Positions 21,222 to 30,263 of a DNA stretch of 64,000 nt are shown here, piece by piece. Where the stretch lies: assembly GCF_031679605.1 (NCBI RefSeq), contig NZ_CP117522.1, positions 3,720,001 to 3,784,000 on the forward strand. Direction: 5' to 3'. Position 1 is the first letter of the stretch. Every line of letters starts with the position of its first letter. A model generated the notes under the pieces. The model saw only the letters and a program-made list of their open reading frames with translations. It ran no database searches and was not told where the DNA came from. This stretch comes from Streptomyces luomodiensis. Lineage in GTDB: Bacteria > Actinomycetota > Actinomycetes > Streptomycetales > Streptomycetaceae. The position numbers and the translations under genes were made by a program.

Positions 21222-22123
21222 CGTGGGTCTCCAGCGGGTGCTTGGGTCAGGGGCAGTCGGGGGTCGACGGGCTGGTCCGGCCAGGTGGAGCGGATCCAGC
21301 CGTGCTCGGGGTGGTCGCAGATGAGCCAGGCGCGCTCCGCCCCCGGGCCCGCCATGACGTTGAGGTAGTACATGTCGTGGCCGGGGGCGGCGATGGAGGG
21401 GCCGTGCCAGCCGTCCGGGATGAGGACGGTGTCACCGGAGCGGACCTCGGCGAGGACGTCGGTGCCCCGGCCGTGGCCCGAGGGGGAGACCCGCTGGTAG
21501 CCGACGCCCTCGGTGCCGTGGGCCTCGGCGATCTCGAAGTAGTAGATCTCCTCCAGCTCGCTCTCCTCGCCGGGACGGCACTGGTCGTGCTTGTGCGGCG
21601 GGTAGGAGGACCAGTTGCCGCCCGGGGTGAGCACCTCCACCGCGATGAGCTTGTCGCACGCGAAGGTGCCGGCCGCGCCGAAGTTGTTGACCTGGCGCGA
21701 GCAGGTGCCGCTGCCGCGCAGCTCGACGGGGACGGCGGAGGCCGGTCCGTAGCGCGCGGGCAGCCGGCGCTCGCAGCGGGCGCCGGTGAGCGCGAAGCGG
21801 CCGCCGGCACCGGCGGCGATCCGCGCGTGGGAGTCGCGCGGCAGGTAGGCGAAGTCGCTCACCCCGCTGAACACGCTGTCCCGGCCGTGCAGTTCGAAGG
21901 TCTCACCCTCGGCGGTCACGGTGCAGCCGCCGCTCAGCGGCAGCACGATCCACTCGCTGTCACCGGTGTCCAGGGAGTGCGAGCCGCCGGGCGGCAGCTC
22001 GAGGACGCGCAAGCTGGAGTAGCCCCAGCCGGCCCGCTCAGGGTCGATGTCCACGGCGTAGGGTCCGTCGGCCGCCTGGCCGGCCCGCAGATGAAAGCCG
22101 GGGAACGGATCGGTGGTGGTCAT
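21218..22123 (-). CDS. iolB: 5-deoxy-glucuronate isomerase
   Basis: A 301-aa bicupin isomerase that converts 5-deoxy-D-glucuronate to 2-deoxy-5-keto-D-gluconate, the substrate of IolC. Metal-binding residues are visible in SSYPPHKHD and in the Glu-rich stretch ESELEEIYYFE that follows. IPDGWHGPSIAAPGHDMYYLNVM (in two parts) is the conserved C-terminal cupin strand. It is coupled to iolD by a 4-bp overlap and sits 27 bp after the aldolase-like gene. Confidence 0.95.
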   Translation of the reverse strand: MTTTDPFPGFHLRAGQAADGPYAVDIDPERAGWGYSSLRVLELPPGGSHSLDTGDSEWIVLPLSGGCTVTAEGETFELHGRDSVFSGVSDFAYLPRDSHARIAAGAGGRFALTGARCERRLPARYGPASAVPVELRGSGTCSRQVNNFGAAGTFACDKLIAVEVLTPGGNWSSYPPHKHDQCRPGEESELEEIYYFEIAEAHGTEGVGYQRVSPSGHGRGTDVLAEVRSGDTVLIPDGWHGPSIAAPGHDMYYLNVMAGPGAERAWLICDHPEHGWIRSTWPDQPVDPRLPLTQAPAGDPR

Positions 22124-22150
22124 GGCGTGCAGTCTCTGCCTTTCGTCACG

Positions 22151-23038
22151 TCACAGCAGGCCGACGGCGGTGTCCACGGCGGTCTCGACACTGCCCTCCG
22201 CCGGGTAGAGCAGGGAGCGCCCGACGACCAGCCCCTGCACGGTGGGCAGGCGCAGCGCCTTGCGCCACTTCTCGTACGCCTCCTCCTGGTCCTGCGGAGA
22301 CTTGCCCACGTCGCCGCCGAGCAACACCGCCGGCAGGGTGCTCGTCTCCATCACCGCCGCCATCTCGTCGGCGTCCCTCGTGACCGGCACCTTCAGCCAG
22401 GTGTAGGCGGAGGTGCCGGCGAGCCCGGAGGCGATGGCGATGGACGTGGTGACGGCCTCGGCGCTCAGGTCGTTGACGACCTTTCCGTCCACCCGGCGGG
22501 AGATGAACGGTTCGACGAAGACGGGCAGCCGCCGCTCGGCCATCTCGTCGATGGCGCGGGCGGTGGAGGCCATGGTGGTCAGCGAACCGGCGTCGGCGTA
22601 GTCGATGCGCAGCAGCAGCTTTCCGGCGTCGAAGCGGAGCCGGGTCAGGTCCTGGGGGCGGTGCCCGGTGAACCGGTCGTCGAGTTCGAAGGAGGCCCCG
22701 GCGAGACCGCCGCGGTTCATCGAGCCCATGACGACCTTGCCGTCGAGGGCGCCGAGCAGCAGCAGGTCCTCGAGGATGTCGGCGGTGGCGAGCACCCCGT
22801 CGACCCCGGGCCGGGACAGCGCCACGCACAGCCGCTCCAGCAGCTCGACCCGGTTGGCCATGGCCAGCTTGTGGCCGCCGACGGCGAGGGCGCCGCGCGC
22901 CGGGTGGTCGGCGGCCAGGATCATCAGGCGGCCGCTGTCCCCGATCAGGGGGCGGCGGACCCGGCGGGCGGCCGCCTCGGCGATGGCCTCCGGGTGCCGG
23001 CTCCGCACCGTGACGAGGTCCGAGATGCTGATGCTCAC
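22151..23038 (-). CDS. Cgl0158-like (beta/alpha)8-barrel protein, putative aldolase of inositol catabolism
   Basis: A 295-aa TIM-barrel protein of the Cgl0158 type, often labelled deoxyribose-phosphate aldolase-like. ILAADHPARGALAVG, VFVEPFISRR and the lysine in AYTWLKVPV are consistent with a class I aldolase. By position it may perform the IolJ step (cleavage of 2-deoxy-5-keto-gluconate 6-phosphate), as no canonical iolJ is seen; this is inference. I chose GTG 23038 because GAGGA lies 6 nt upstream; ATG 23053 is alternative. Confidence 0.85.
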   Translation of the reverse strand: MSISISDLVTVRSRHPEAIAEAAARRVRRPLIGDSGRLMILAADHPARGALAVGGHKLAMANRVELLERLCVALSRPGVDGVLATADILEDLLLLGALDGKVVMGSMNRGGLAGASFELDDRFTGHRPQDLTRLRFDAGKLLLRIDYADAGSLTTMASTARAIDEMAERRLPVFVEPFISRRVDGKVVNDLSAEAVTTSIAIASGLAGTSAYTWLKVPVTRDADEMAAVMETSTLPAVLLGGDVGKSPQDQEEAYEKWRKALRLPTVQGLVVGRSLLYPAEGSVETAVDTAVGLL

Positions 23039-23125
23039 AGTAGTTCCTCGCATTCGCGATTCATGAGGGTCACCCGGGACTCGGGCACCGCGTGACCGGA
23101 CGGGGGGAAGGGCTGACGGCTGTGG

Positions 23126-24073
23126 TCAGTTCCCCGCCAGCAGGGCCTCGACCTCTGCTTCGGTGGGCATCGCGGAGGAGCAGGCGAGCCGGGAGGCGAC
23201 GATGGCGCCCGCGGCGTTGGCGTACCGCATGATCTTCTCCAGGGGCAGGTCCGAGAGCAGCCCGTGGCACAGGGCGCCGCCGAACGCGTCGCCCGCGCCG
23301 AGGCCGTTGACCACCTCGACCGGGACGGGCGGGACCTCGGCGGTGGTGCCGTCGCGGTGCATGGCGAGAACGCCGCGGGGGCCCTGTTTGACGATGGCGA
23401 GCTCCACACCCGCCTCCAGCAGCCCCTGCGCGCACGCCTTGGGCTCACGCGCCCCGGTGGCGATCTCGCATTCGTCGACGTTGCCGACGGCGACGGTCGC
23501 ATGGCGCAGCGCCTCGGCGTAGAAGGGGCGGGCGGTTTCCGGGTCGGCCCAGAACATCGGCCGCCAGTCGAGGTCGAAGACGGTGGTGCCGCTCTTGGCG
23601 CGGGCGGCGAGCGCGGCGAGGGTGCTGGTGCGGCTGGGCTCCTCGCTGAGTCCGGTGCCGGTCATCCAGAAGATCCGGGCGGCGCGGATGGCGTCGAGGT
23701 CCAGCTCATCGGAGTGGATCTCCAGATCGGGCGCCTTGGGGCGGCGGTAGAAGTACAGCGGGAAGTCGTCGGGCGGGAAGATCTCGCAGAAGGTGACCGG
23801 GGTGGGGTACTGCTCGACCGGGGTGACGAAGCGGTCGTCCACCCCGAAGGCCCGCAACTCCTGGTGGATGTAGTCGCCGAACGGGTCCGCCCCGGTGCGG
23901 CTGATCACCGCGGAGCGGTGGCCGAACCGGGCCGCGGACACCGCGACATTGGTCGCCGAGCCGCCGAGGAACTTTCCGAACGATGCGACCTGCGGCAGTG
24001 GCACACCGGTCTGGAGCGGATAGAGGTCCACTCCGATGCGGCCCATCGTGATCAGGTCGTACGGCTCACTCAT
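23126..24073 (-). CDS. iolC: 5-dehydro-2-deoxygluconokinase
   Basis: A 315-aa PfkB-family kinase that phosphorylates 2-deoxy-5-keto-gluconate. The N-terminal motif KFLGGSATNVAVSAARFG (about 34-51) binds sugar, and Asp262 in NGLGAGDAFGG is the catalytic base and anion hole. First gene of the leftward iol operon: iolC, Cgl0158-like, iolB, iolD, mmsA. It is preceded by a good promoter (TTGACA, 18 bp, TAGACC) carrying an operator over the -35 box. Confidence 0.95.
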   Translation of the reverse strand: MSEPYDLITMGRIGVDLYPLQTGVPLPQVASFGKFLGGSATNVAVSAARFGHRSAVISRTGADPFGDYIHQELRAFGVDDRFVTPVEQYPTPVTFCEIFPPDDFPLYFYRRPKAPDLEIHSDELDLDAIRAARIFWMTGTGLSEEPSRTSTLAALAARAKSGTTVFDLDWRPMFWADPETARPFYAEALRHATVAVGNVDECEIATGAREPKACAQGLLEAGVELAIVKQGPRGVLAMHRDGTTAEVPPVPVEVVNGLGAGDAFGGALCHGLLSDLPLEKIMRYANAAGAIVASRLACSSAMPTEAEVEALLAGN

Positions 24074-24158
24074 GCCTGTCCCTTCGGGAAAGACGCAGCT
24101 CAGGGTCTGGTGCTCAGGATCTGGTGGTGCGGAACTCCGGGACGGACCCGGCCCTACA

Positions 24159-24188
24159 GGTCTAGACGCGCTCCCCTTACAGTGTCAA
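24159..24188 (-). promoter_or_regulatory. iolC promoter
   Basis: On the minus strand TTGACA (24188-24183) and TAGACC (24164-24159) are separated by 18 bp, close to the vegetative consensus. Transcription would begin near 24152, about 80 bp before the iolC start codon. Confidence 0.7.
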
Positions 24189-24389
24189 GACTTTGTCCTT
24201 ACATTATGACGTACTTCCCGCACCGACTGGCGGGCGGGCGTTATGGCGCCGCCACGTCCAGATGAAATATTGTCCTGCCAAATCCCGGAGGCACGACAGG
24301 CGGGAGAACAGCCCGCGGCGAGGCGAACGCGGTGCGCGAGGACTCCTCCTCACTGACCAGACATCCGAATGTCCTGACGAAGTCTTGAC
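24184..24389. promoter_or_regulatory. Mirrored operator pair in the iol divergent control region
   Basis: GTCAAGACTTTGTC (24184-24197) and GACGAAGTCTTGAC (24376-24389) are inverted copies with 13 of 14 matches. The left copy covers the -35 box of iolC; the right copy covers TTGACG (24385-24390), the likely -35 of the rightward isomerase gene (TGAAGC 17 bp on). GACAT-CCGA-ATGTC at 24360-24373 is a further small palindrome. The 392-bp region 24074-24465 holds no gene. Repression of both operons by one regulator is likely; no iolR-type gene is present in the window. Confidence 0.65.
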
Positions 24390-24465
24390 GGCCGACCGTC
24401 CGGCCGGTGAAGCTGCCCAAAGCAGTACGACGCGGGCACCCAGCACACCGAGGAGACCCTCTGCC

Positions 24466-25386
24466 ATGACTGCCGACGCCTCCCCCGCACCCGTCCTGGA
24501 CCGCATCCGGGTCGGCTCGGCCCCCGACTCCTGGGGGGTGTGGTTCCCCGACGACGATCAGCAGGTCTCCTGGCAGCGCTTCCTCGACGAGGTCGCGGAG
24601 GCCGGCTACGAGTGGATCGAGCTGGGACCGTACGGCTATCTGCCCAGCGATCCGGCCCGGCTCACCGAGGAGACCGGACGGCGCGGCCTCAAGGTCTCCG
24701 CGGGCACCGTCTTCACCTCGCTGCACCGCGGCCCCGAGGTCTGGGACGCCACCTGGGAGCACGTCTCCCAAGTGGCCGAGCTGACCCGGGCGATGAACGC
24801 GGGACACCTCGTGGTCATCCCCTCCTTCTGGCGGGACGACAAGACCGCCGAACTGATCGAGCCCCCGACGCTCACCGCCGAGCAGTGGCGCCACCTGGCC
24901 ACCGGGATGGAGCGGCTCGGCCGCGAGGTGCGGGAGCGCTTCGGACTCGACATCGTCGTCCACCCGCACGCCGACACCCATATCGACACCGAGGAGAACG
25001 TGGCCCGCTTCCTGGACGCCACCGACTCCGACCTGGTCAGCCTCTGCCTGGACACCGGCCACTACGCCTACTGCGGCGGCGACAGCGTCAAGCTGATCGA
25101 GACCTACGGCGAGCGCGTCGGCTATCTCCACCTCAAGCAGGTCGACCCGGAGATCCTCGCCGACGTGGTCAGGAACGAGGTGCCGTTCGGCCCCGCCGTC
25201 CAGCGCGGCGTCATGTGCGAACCGCCGAAGGGCGTTCCGGAGCTCGGACCCGTGCTGACCGCGGCCCAGCAGCTGGACGTGGACCTGTTCGCCATCGTCG
25301 AGCAGGACATGTACCCCTGCCCGCCCGACCAGCCCTTCCCCATCGCCGAGCGCACCCGGCGCTTCCTGCGCTCCTGCGGCGCCTGA
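24466..25386 (+). CDS. IolE-like sugar phosphate isomerase/epimerase (putative inosose dehydratase)
   Basis: A 306-aa xylose-isomerase-like TIM barrel. VGSAPDSWGVWFPDD at the N-terminus and metal-ligand motifs HPHADTH, CLDTGHYAYC, YLHLKQVD and IVEQDMYPC are all present. Given the divergent iol operon and the iolG gene behind it, dehydration of inosose is the likely step, since no other IolE is in the locus. It could instead be an inosose isomerase of the IolI/IolH type. ATG 24466 follows GAGGAG at suitable spacing. The frame is open further upstream but only through the control region. Confidence 0.85.
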   Translation: MTADASPAPVLDRIRVGSAPDSWGVWFPDDDQQVSWQRFLDEVAEAGYEWIELGPYGYLPSDPARLTEETGRRGLKVSAGTVFTSLHRGPEVWDATWEHVSQVAELTRAMNAGHLVVIPSFWRDDKTAELIEPPTLTAEQWRHLATGMERLGREVRERFGLDIVVHPHADTHIDTEENVARFLDATDSDLVSLCLDTGHYAYCGGDSVKLIETYGERVGYLHLKQVDPEILADVVRNEVPFGPAVQRGVMCEPPKGVPELGPVLTAAQQLDVDLFAIVEQDMYPCPPDQPFPIAERTRRFLRSCGA

Positions 25387-25432
25387 CCATCGGCGCTGAC
25401 CATCGGCGCTGACCACCGGCGCCTGACCATCC
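25383..25432. repeat. 13-bp tandem repeat between the IolE-like gene and iolG
   Basis: CTGACCATCGGCG occurs at 25383 and 25396, CTGACCACCGGCG at 25409, and a partial copy at 25423. The first copy contains the stop codon of the upstream gene; each copy adds another TGA in a new frame. Confidence 0.85.
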
Positions 25433-25481
25433 GTTCGCCACACGGCCCGTTCGCCGGCAGAGAGAGAAGAGAGACGAGGCT

Positions 25482-26501
25482 ATGACGCAGCAGGGGACGC
25501 TCGGGGTCGCCGTCATCGGGACCGGCACGATGGGCGCCGACCACGTCCGCCGCATCAACGACGTGATCAGCGGCGCGCGGGTGGCCGCCGTGGTCGACAT
25601 CGACGAGGCGCGGGCCAAGGCGGCGGCCGACACCGCCGACGGCTGTCAGGCGTTCACCGACCCGGCCGCCGCGATGACCGCGCCCGGCGTGGACGCGGTG
25701 CTCATCGCCTCGCCGGGACCTGCCCATGAGGCCGCGCTGCTCAGCGCGTTCGAGCACGATCTGCCGGTGCTGTGCGAGAAGCCGCTCACCCCGGACTCCG
25801 CGTCCGCGCTGCGGGTGCTGGAGGCCGAGCAGCGGCTCGGCCACCGCCGGGTCCAGGTGGGCTTCATGCGCCGCTACGACACCGAGTTCATGAAGCTCAA
25901 GGCGCTGCTGGCGGGTGGCGAGCTGGGCCGGCCGCTGCTGCTGCACTGCCGGCACCGCAACGTCTCGGTCCACTCGTACTTCACCAACGAGATGCTGATC
26001 AGCGACTCCGTGGTGCATGAGATGGACCAGTCGCGCTGGCTGCTGGAGCAGGAGATCACCGCGGTCAGCGTGCTCAAGCCGGCCCCCAGCTCGCTGTCCC
26101 CCGAACCGCTCAGCGACCCCCAGCTGGTGATTTTCGAGACCACCGGCGGCGCGCTCGTCAATGTGGAGATCTTCGCCACCTGCGGCTTCGGCTACCAGGT
26201 CCAGGCGGAGGCGGTCTGCGAACGGGGCACCGCCCGCGTCGGCGACGCCCACGGCATGCTGGTCAACCGGCCCGGCACCTGGGGCGGGGAGATCGCCCCC
26301 GACTTCGTGGCGCGCTTCGAGGAGGCGTACGACCGCGAGGTGCAGACCTGGGTGAACGCCACCCGGCGCGGGGAGGTCGAGGGGCCCAGCGCCTGGGACG
26401 GCTATGCCGCGGCCGCCGTCTGCGAGGCGGGGATCCGGGCCCAGAGCACGGGCCGGCGCACGGCCGTCGAGATGATCGAACGCCCCGCCTTCTACCGCTG
26501 A
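25482..26501 (+). CDS. iolG: myo-Inositol 2-dehydrogenase
   Basis: A 339-aa Gfo/Idh/MocA oxidoreductase catalysing NAD-dependent oxidation of myo-inositol to scyllo-inosose, the first pathway step. Rossmann motif GTGTMG (residues 13-18); catalytic Lys100 in CEKPLT, Asp175 and His179 in SDSVVHEMD. These match the Lys/Asp/His triad of Bacillus IolG with a constant offset of three. ATG 25482 is preceded by a GAGA-rich ribosome site. Second gene of the rightward unit. Confidence 0.93.
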   Translation: MTQQGTLGVAVIGTGTMGADHVRRINDVISGARVAAVVDIDEARAKAAADTADGCQAFTDPAAAMTAPGVDAVLIASPGPAHEAALLSAFEHDLPVLCEKPLTPDSASALRVLEAEQRLGHRRVQVGFMRRYDTEFMKLKALLAGGELGRPLLLHCRHRNVSVHSYFTNEMLISDSVVHEMDQSRWLLEQEITAVSVLKPAPSSLSPEPLSDPQLVIFETTGGALVNVEIFATCGFGYQVQAEAVCERGTARVGDAHGMLVNRPGTWGGEIAPDFVARFEEAYDREVQTWVNATRRGEVEGPSAWDGYAAAAVCEAGIRAQSTGRRTAVEMIERPAFYR

Positions 26502-26730
26502 CGCCCCGCGGGCCGACGCCTCCCCGTCCGGCCCGCTGCCGCTGTCACCCGAATGTCACGGCCGTCACATCTCCACCCGCCTTCCGTCACAGGTGCTCAA
26601 CAGCCCCTGGCCCTCCTTCACGCAGCGTCGTTGACCGGGCACAGGCTGATGGAATGTGAGCAGGCGCGCCGTGGCTCCCCCGACGGCCCCACTGGGCCGT
26701 GGCCGTGGCACCTGCGGAAGGGCATGAGAG

Positions 26731-26940
26731 ATGACCGACCGGAGGCTGTGGTCCTACAGGGAGATCGCCGCGCATATCGGTGTGCAGACCAACACCGTAC
26801 GGTCCTATCGCAAACACGGCCTGCTGCCGCCCCCCGATCTGGTGGAGGGCGGCAAGCCGTACTGGTACGCGGACACGATCCGCTCCTGGGTGGTCCGCAG
26901 ACCCGGCAACCGCCGCGCCCGACGCGACGTCGAGGATTAG
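26731..26940 (+). CDS. Small MerR-like helix-turn-helix protein
   Basis: A 69-aa protein that is almost entirely a winged HTH of the MerR/HTH-17 class. SYREIAAHIGVQTNTVRSYR is followed by a KHGLLPPPD wing and a basic tail. It resembles the small DNA-binding proteins common in Streptomyces. GGAAGG lies 9 nt before ATG 26731. No partner gene is evident; the copper genes lie about 300 bp downstream. Upstream 26502-26730 shows no gene. Confidence 0.8.
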   Translation: MTDRRLWSYREIAAHIGVQTNTVRSYRKHGLLPPPDLVEGGKPYWYADTIRSWVVRRPGNRRARRDVED

Positions 26941-27049
26941 CGGCGCTGCAGCTCAACGGTGCCTTGGCTCAGCGGTGCCGAGGTTCAACGGCGCCGAGGC
27001 CGCCCCGTACCCCCCGCGCCACCCCCGCCCCCCCGCACACCGGGCCGAG

Positions 27050-27092
27050 GCGGGGTGCGCGCGGGCGTGGCACGGCGGGGTGCGCGCGGGCG
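27050..27092. repeat. Duplicated 18-mer in the gap before copZ
   Basis: GCGGGGTGCGCGCGGGCG is repeated exactly at 27050-27067 and 27075-27092. The 26941-27236 gap also has C-rich and imperfect CTCAACGGTGCC-like repeats. It holds no gene; its right end carries the copper operator. Confidence 0.85.
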
Positions 27093-27134
27093 CGACACAC
27101 CTTTCGCGGACCGGCGCACCTCCAGCTTCCGGGA

Positions 27135-27151
27135 ATACCCCCTAGGGGTAT
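27135..27151 (+). promoter_or_regulatory. CsoR-type copper operator of copZ-copA
   Basis: ATACCCCCTAGGGGTAT is a near-perfect palindrome matching the known CsoR box (TACCCC-GGGGTA type). It overlaps a -10-like TATAGA at 27149-27154. CsoR without copper would block the promoter; Cu(I) would release it. No csoR gene is in the window. Confidence 0.85.
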
Positions 27152-27236
27152 AGAGTCGGCAGTGTCAGGAGACGCTGGGGCCATCCGGCGCCTCCTGCGC
27201 ACCGACCGTCACGCTCACCCCACACAGGAGAACCCC

Positions 27237-27461
27237 ATGAGCTCCGAGGCTGTCACCACCGTCTACCAGGTGACCGGTATGACCTGCGGCCACTGCGAAG
27301 GCGCCGTATCCGAGGAGATCGGGGCCCTCGACGGGGTCGACTCCGTCAAGGCCGTGGCCTCCACCGGCCAGGTCACCGTGGTCTCGACCGCCCCGCTGGA
27401 CGACGAGGCCGTCCGCGCCGCCGTGGACGAGGCGGGCTACGAGCTCGTCGGCCGGGCCTGA
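27237..27461 (+). CDS. copZ: CopZ-type copper chaperone (HMA domain)
   Basis: A 74-aa single HMA domain with the Cu(I) site MTCGHC (Cys17, Cys20). It carries Cu(I) in the cytoplasm to the ATPase encoded 81 bp downstream. ATG 27237 follows AGGAG at 6-nt spacing, directly downstream of the CsoR-type operator. Confidence 0.95.
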   Translation: MSSEAVTTVYQVTGMTCGHCEGAVSEEIGALDGVDSVKAVASTGQVTVVSTAPLDDEAVRAAVDEAGYELVGRA

Positions 27462-27542
27462 GCCCACCCATCCCCCGCCGGGCCGCACCGCCCTGCTCAT
27501 ACAGCCGCCGTACGGCCCGGCCCTCCTCCCAGGAGACCAGAC

Positions 27543-29855
27543 ATGACCACCACGGCTCCCCATGCCGGGCCCGCCGCCGGCAGCACGGCGACGGCCGGCG
27601 GGCACCCCTCGCAGGTCGAGCTCGCCATCGGCGGTATGACCTGCGCGTCCTGCGCCGCGCGCGTCGAGAAGAAGCTCAACCGCCTCGACGGCGTCACCGC
27701 CACGGTGAACTTCGCCACCGAGAAGGCCAAGGTGTCCTACACCGAGGGGATCGAGGTCGCCGACCTGATCGCCACCGTCGTCAAAACCGGGTACACCGCC
27801 GAGGTACCGCGCCCCGCGGTACCCGAGCCACGCACCCCCGAGGGCACCGGCACACCGGAGACCGACCGGCGCGGTGAGGGCGAACCGGGCTCCCTGCGCC
27901 ACCGCATGCTCGTCTCCCTCGTCCTGTCCCTGCCCGTCGTGGTGCTGGCGATGGCGCCCGCGCTCCAGTTCGACAACTGGCAGTGGCTCTCGCTCACCCT
28001 CGCCGCGCCGGTCGTCGTCTGGGGCGGCGCGCCCTTCCACAAGGCCGCCTGGACGGGCGTCCGGCACGGCGCGGCCACCATGGACACCCTCGTCTCCATC
28101 GGCACCCTCGCGGCCCTCGGCTGGTCCCTGTGGGCACTGTTCTTCGGTCACGCGGGCATGCCGGGGATGCGGCACGGCTTCGATCTCACCGTCTCCCGGA
28201 CCGACGGATCGTCCTCGATCTACCTGGAGGCGGCCGCCGGGGTGACCACCCTCATCCTCCTCGGCCGCTACCTGGAGGCGAAGTCCAAGCGACGGGCGGG
28301 TGCGGCGCTGCGCGCGCTGCTGGAGCTCGGCGCCAAGGACGTGGCCGTCCTGCGCGCGGGCGGTGAGGTACGGATTCCCGTCGGCGAGCTGGCGGTCGGC
28401 GACCGCTTCGTGGTCCGCCCCGGTGAGAAGATCGCCACCGACGGCACGGTGGTCGAGGGCTCCTCCGCCGTGGACGCCTCGATGCTGACCGGCGAGTCCG
28501 TACCGGTGGACGTGGTGCCCGGCGACCCGGTCGCGGGCGCGACCGTCAACACGGCGGGCCGGATCGTGGTCGAGGCCACCCGCGTGGGCGCGGACACCCA
28601 GCTGTCCCGTATGGCCAAGCTGGTCGAGGACGCGCAGAACGGCAAGGCCGAGGTGCAGCGCCTGGCCGACCGGGTCTCGGGGATCTTCGTGCCGATCGTG
28701 CTGGTGATCGCCGTGGGCACCCTGCTGGGCTGGCTGCTCACCACCAGCGACGCGGCCGCCGCCTTCACCGCGGCCGTGGCCGTCCTGATCATCGCCTGCC
28801 CGTGCGCCCTGGGCCTGGCCACCCCGACCGCGCTGATGGTCGGCACCGGCCGCGGCGCCCAGCTGGGCATCCTGATCAAGGGTCCCGAGGTGCTGGAGTC
28901 GACCCGCCGGGTGGACACCGTCGTCCTGGACAAGACCGGCACGGTGACCACCGGACAGATGCGGCTGCACGAGGTCGTGACGGCACCCGGCGTGGACGAG
29001 CAGGAGCTGCTGCGGCTCGCGGGCGCCCTGGAGCACGCCTCCGAGCACCCGATCGCCCGAGCCATCGCGGACGGCGCGGCCGAGCGGACGGGCGCCCTCC
29101 CGGCACCCGCGGACTTCCGGTCCGAGCCCGGCCTCGGCGTCCAGGGCGTGGTGGACGGCCACGCGGTACTGGTCGGCCGCGAGAAGCTGCTCGGCCAATG
29201 GGCCATCGAACTGCCCGAGGACCTGGCGGCCGCCAAGGCGGCGGCCGAGTCGGAGGGGCGCACGGCGGTCGCAGTGGCCTGGGACGGCCAGGCGCGCGGC
29301 GTCCTCCTGGTGGCCGACGCGATCAAGGAGACCAGCGCCGAGGCCATCGCCCAGCTGCGCGCACTCGGCCTCACCCCGGTGCTGCTGACCGGGGACAACC
29401 GGCTCGTCGCCGAGTCGGTGGCCCGCGAGGTCGGCATCGACGACGTCATCGCCGAAGTACTGCCGCAGGACAAGGTGGCCGTGGTGAAGCGGCTCCAAGG
29501 AGAGGGCCGTACGGTCGCCATGGTGGGCGACGGGGTCAACGACGCGGCCGCCCTGGCCACCGCCGACCTCGGACTCGCGATGGGCACGGGCACGGACGCG
29601 GCCATCGAGGCCGGGGACCTGACCCTGGTCCGGGGCGACCTACGGGTGGCGGCGGACGCGATCCGGCTGGCGCGCCGGACGCTCGGCACCATCAAGGGCA
29701 ACCTCTTCTGGGCGTTCGGCTACAACGTCGCCGCGCTGCCGCTCGCGGCGGCCGGACTGCTGAACCCGATGATCGCGGGAGCCGCCATGGCGTTCTCGTC
29801 GGTGTTCGTGGTGACGAACAGTCTGCGACTGCGCACCTTCACGGCATCCACATAG
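27543..29855 (+). CDS. copA: Cu(I)-exporting P1B-type ATPase
   Basis: A 770-aa copper efflux pump. One N-terminal HMA domain has GGMTCASC (Cys34, Cys37). There are eight predicted membrane helices, the ion-binding CPC in [13 protein letters not shown], the phosphorylation site DKTGTVT, the P1B-specific SEHPIARAI, and the hinge [28 protein letters not shown] helix 7 motif fits Cu(I) specificity. It is co-transcribed with copZ and ends at a strong intrinsic terminator. Confidence 0.96.
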   Translation: MTTTAPHAGPAAGSTATAGGHPSQVELAIGGMTCASCAARVEKKLNRLDGVTATVNFATEKAKVSYTEGIEVADLIATVVKTGYTAEVPRPAVPEPRTPEGTGTPETDRRGEGEPGSLRHRMLVSLVLSLPVVVLAMAPALQFDNWQWLSLTLAAPVVVWGGAPFHKAAWTGVRHGAATMDTLVSIGTLAALGWSLWALFFGHAGMPGMRHGFDLTVSRTDGSSSIYLEAAAGVTTLILLGRYLEAKSKRRAGAALRALLELGAKDVAVLRAGGEVRIPVGELAVGDRFVVRPGEKIATDGTVVEGSSAVDASMLTGESVPVDVVPGDPVAGATVNTAGRIVVEATRVGADTQLSRMAKLVEDAQNGKAEVQRLADRVSGIFVPIVLVIAVGTLLGWLLTTSDAAAAFTAAVAVLIIACPCALGLATPTALMVGTGRGAQLGILIKGPEVLESTRRVDTVVLDKTGTVTTGQMRLHEVVTAPGVDEQELLRLAGALEHASEHPIARAIADGAAERTGALPAPADFRSEPGLGVQGVVDGHAVLVGREKLLGQWAIELPEDLAAAKAAAESEGRTAVAVAWDGQARGVLLVADAIKETSAEAIAQLRALGLTPVLLTGDNRLVAESVAREVGIDDVIAEVLPQDKVAVVKRLQGEGRTVAMVGDGVNDAAALATADLGLAMGTGTDAAIEAGDLTLVRGDLRVAADAIRLARRTLGTIKGNLFWAFGYNVAALPLAAAGLLNPMIAGAAMAFSSVFVVTNSLRLRTFTAST

Positions 29856-29896
29856 ATTCACCAAGTCCCCATAAGCCGCACAACACCCATACGGTG

Positions 29897-29932
29897 GAGC
29901 CTCGATCTTCAAATCGAGGCTCTTGCCCTTTT
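29897..29932 (+). terminator. copA intrinsic terminator
   Basis: GAGCCTCGAT (29897-29906), loop CTTCAA and ATCGAGGCTC (29913-29922) form a perfect 10-bp stem. TTGCCCTTTT follows it. A textbook rho-independent terminator 42 bp past the copA stop. Confidence 0.92.
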
Positions 29933-29939
29933 ACGGCCC

Positions 29940-30244
29940 ATATGGCAAGAGACGCAGATCACAGACAACCCAACGTAACCATCGCGGGGGGTCGCGAGTC
30001 TAATGGGACGGTGGGGATTCGTCTTGGGGGACGCATCCTGCTACGCGTGGCCGGGGCGATGTACTCGGGGAGCTTTGAGCGGCCCTCCCGTAGGTACCCG
30101 TCCCGGCAGATCGCGTCACCATAAGGCCCGCAAGGGCCCGTGGACGCCCGGCCGGATCCCGTGGGGGGAATCCGCTCCGGGGCAAGGGAAGCGCCCCGCT
30201 CCGACCCGTGGGGGGATCGGAAGCGGGGCGCTTCTCGTTTTTTT
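29940..30244 (+). ncRNA. Candidate structured small RNA ending in an intrinsic terminator
   Basis: The stretch between the copA terminator and 30244 has no convincing protein gene but is rich in RNA structure. GGCCC-GCAA-GGGCC (30125-30138) has a GNRA tetraloop. CCGTGGGGGGAATCC and CCGTGGGGGGATCGG are related words. It ends in a second strong terminator (30189-30244) pointing right. A terminator after copA already ends that mRNA, so this one implies a separate rightward transcript. A TCTAAT -10-like element lies near 29999, with no clear -35. Not tmRNA, RNase P RNA or SRP RNA by their hallmark motifs. Confidence 0.45.
30189..30244 (+). terminator. Intrinsic terminator with T7 run
   Basis: AAGCGCCCCGCT-CCGA (from 30189) pairs with TCGGAAGCGGGGCGCTT (to 30232) with one bulged base. 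It is followed by CTCG and seven T residues. The T-run is on the plus strand, so it ends a rightward transcript, not the citrate synthase gene. Confidence 0.85.
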
Positions 30245-30263
30245 GGGGGCTCGGTTCGCCTCC

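Noticed and set aside
27165..29498. Long minus-strand open frames opposite copA
   Set aside because: GC-driven shadow frames with low-complexity, Gly/Arg/His-rich translations; the copA motifs are all intact on the plus strand.
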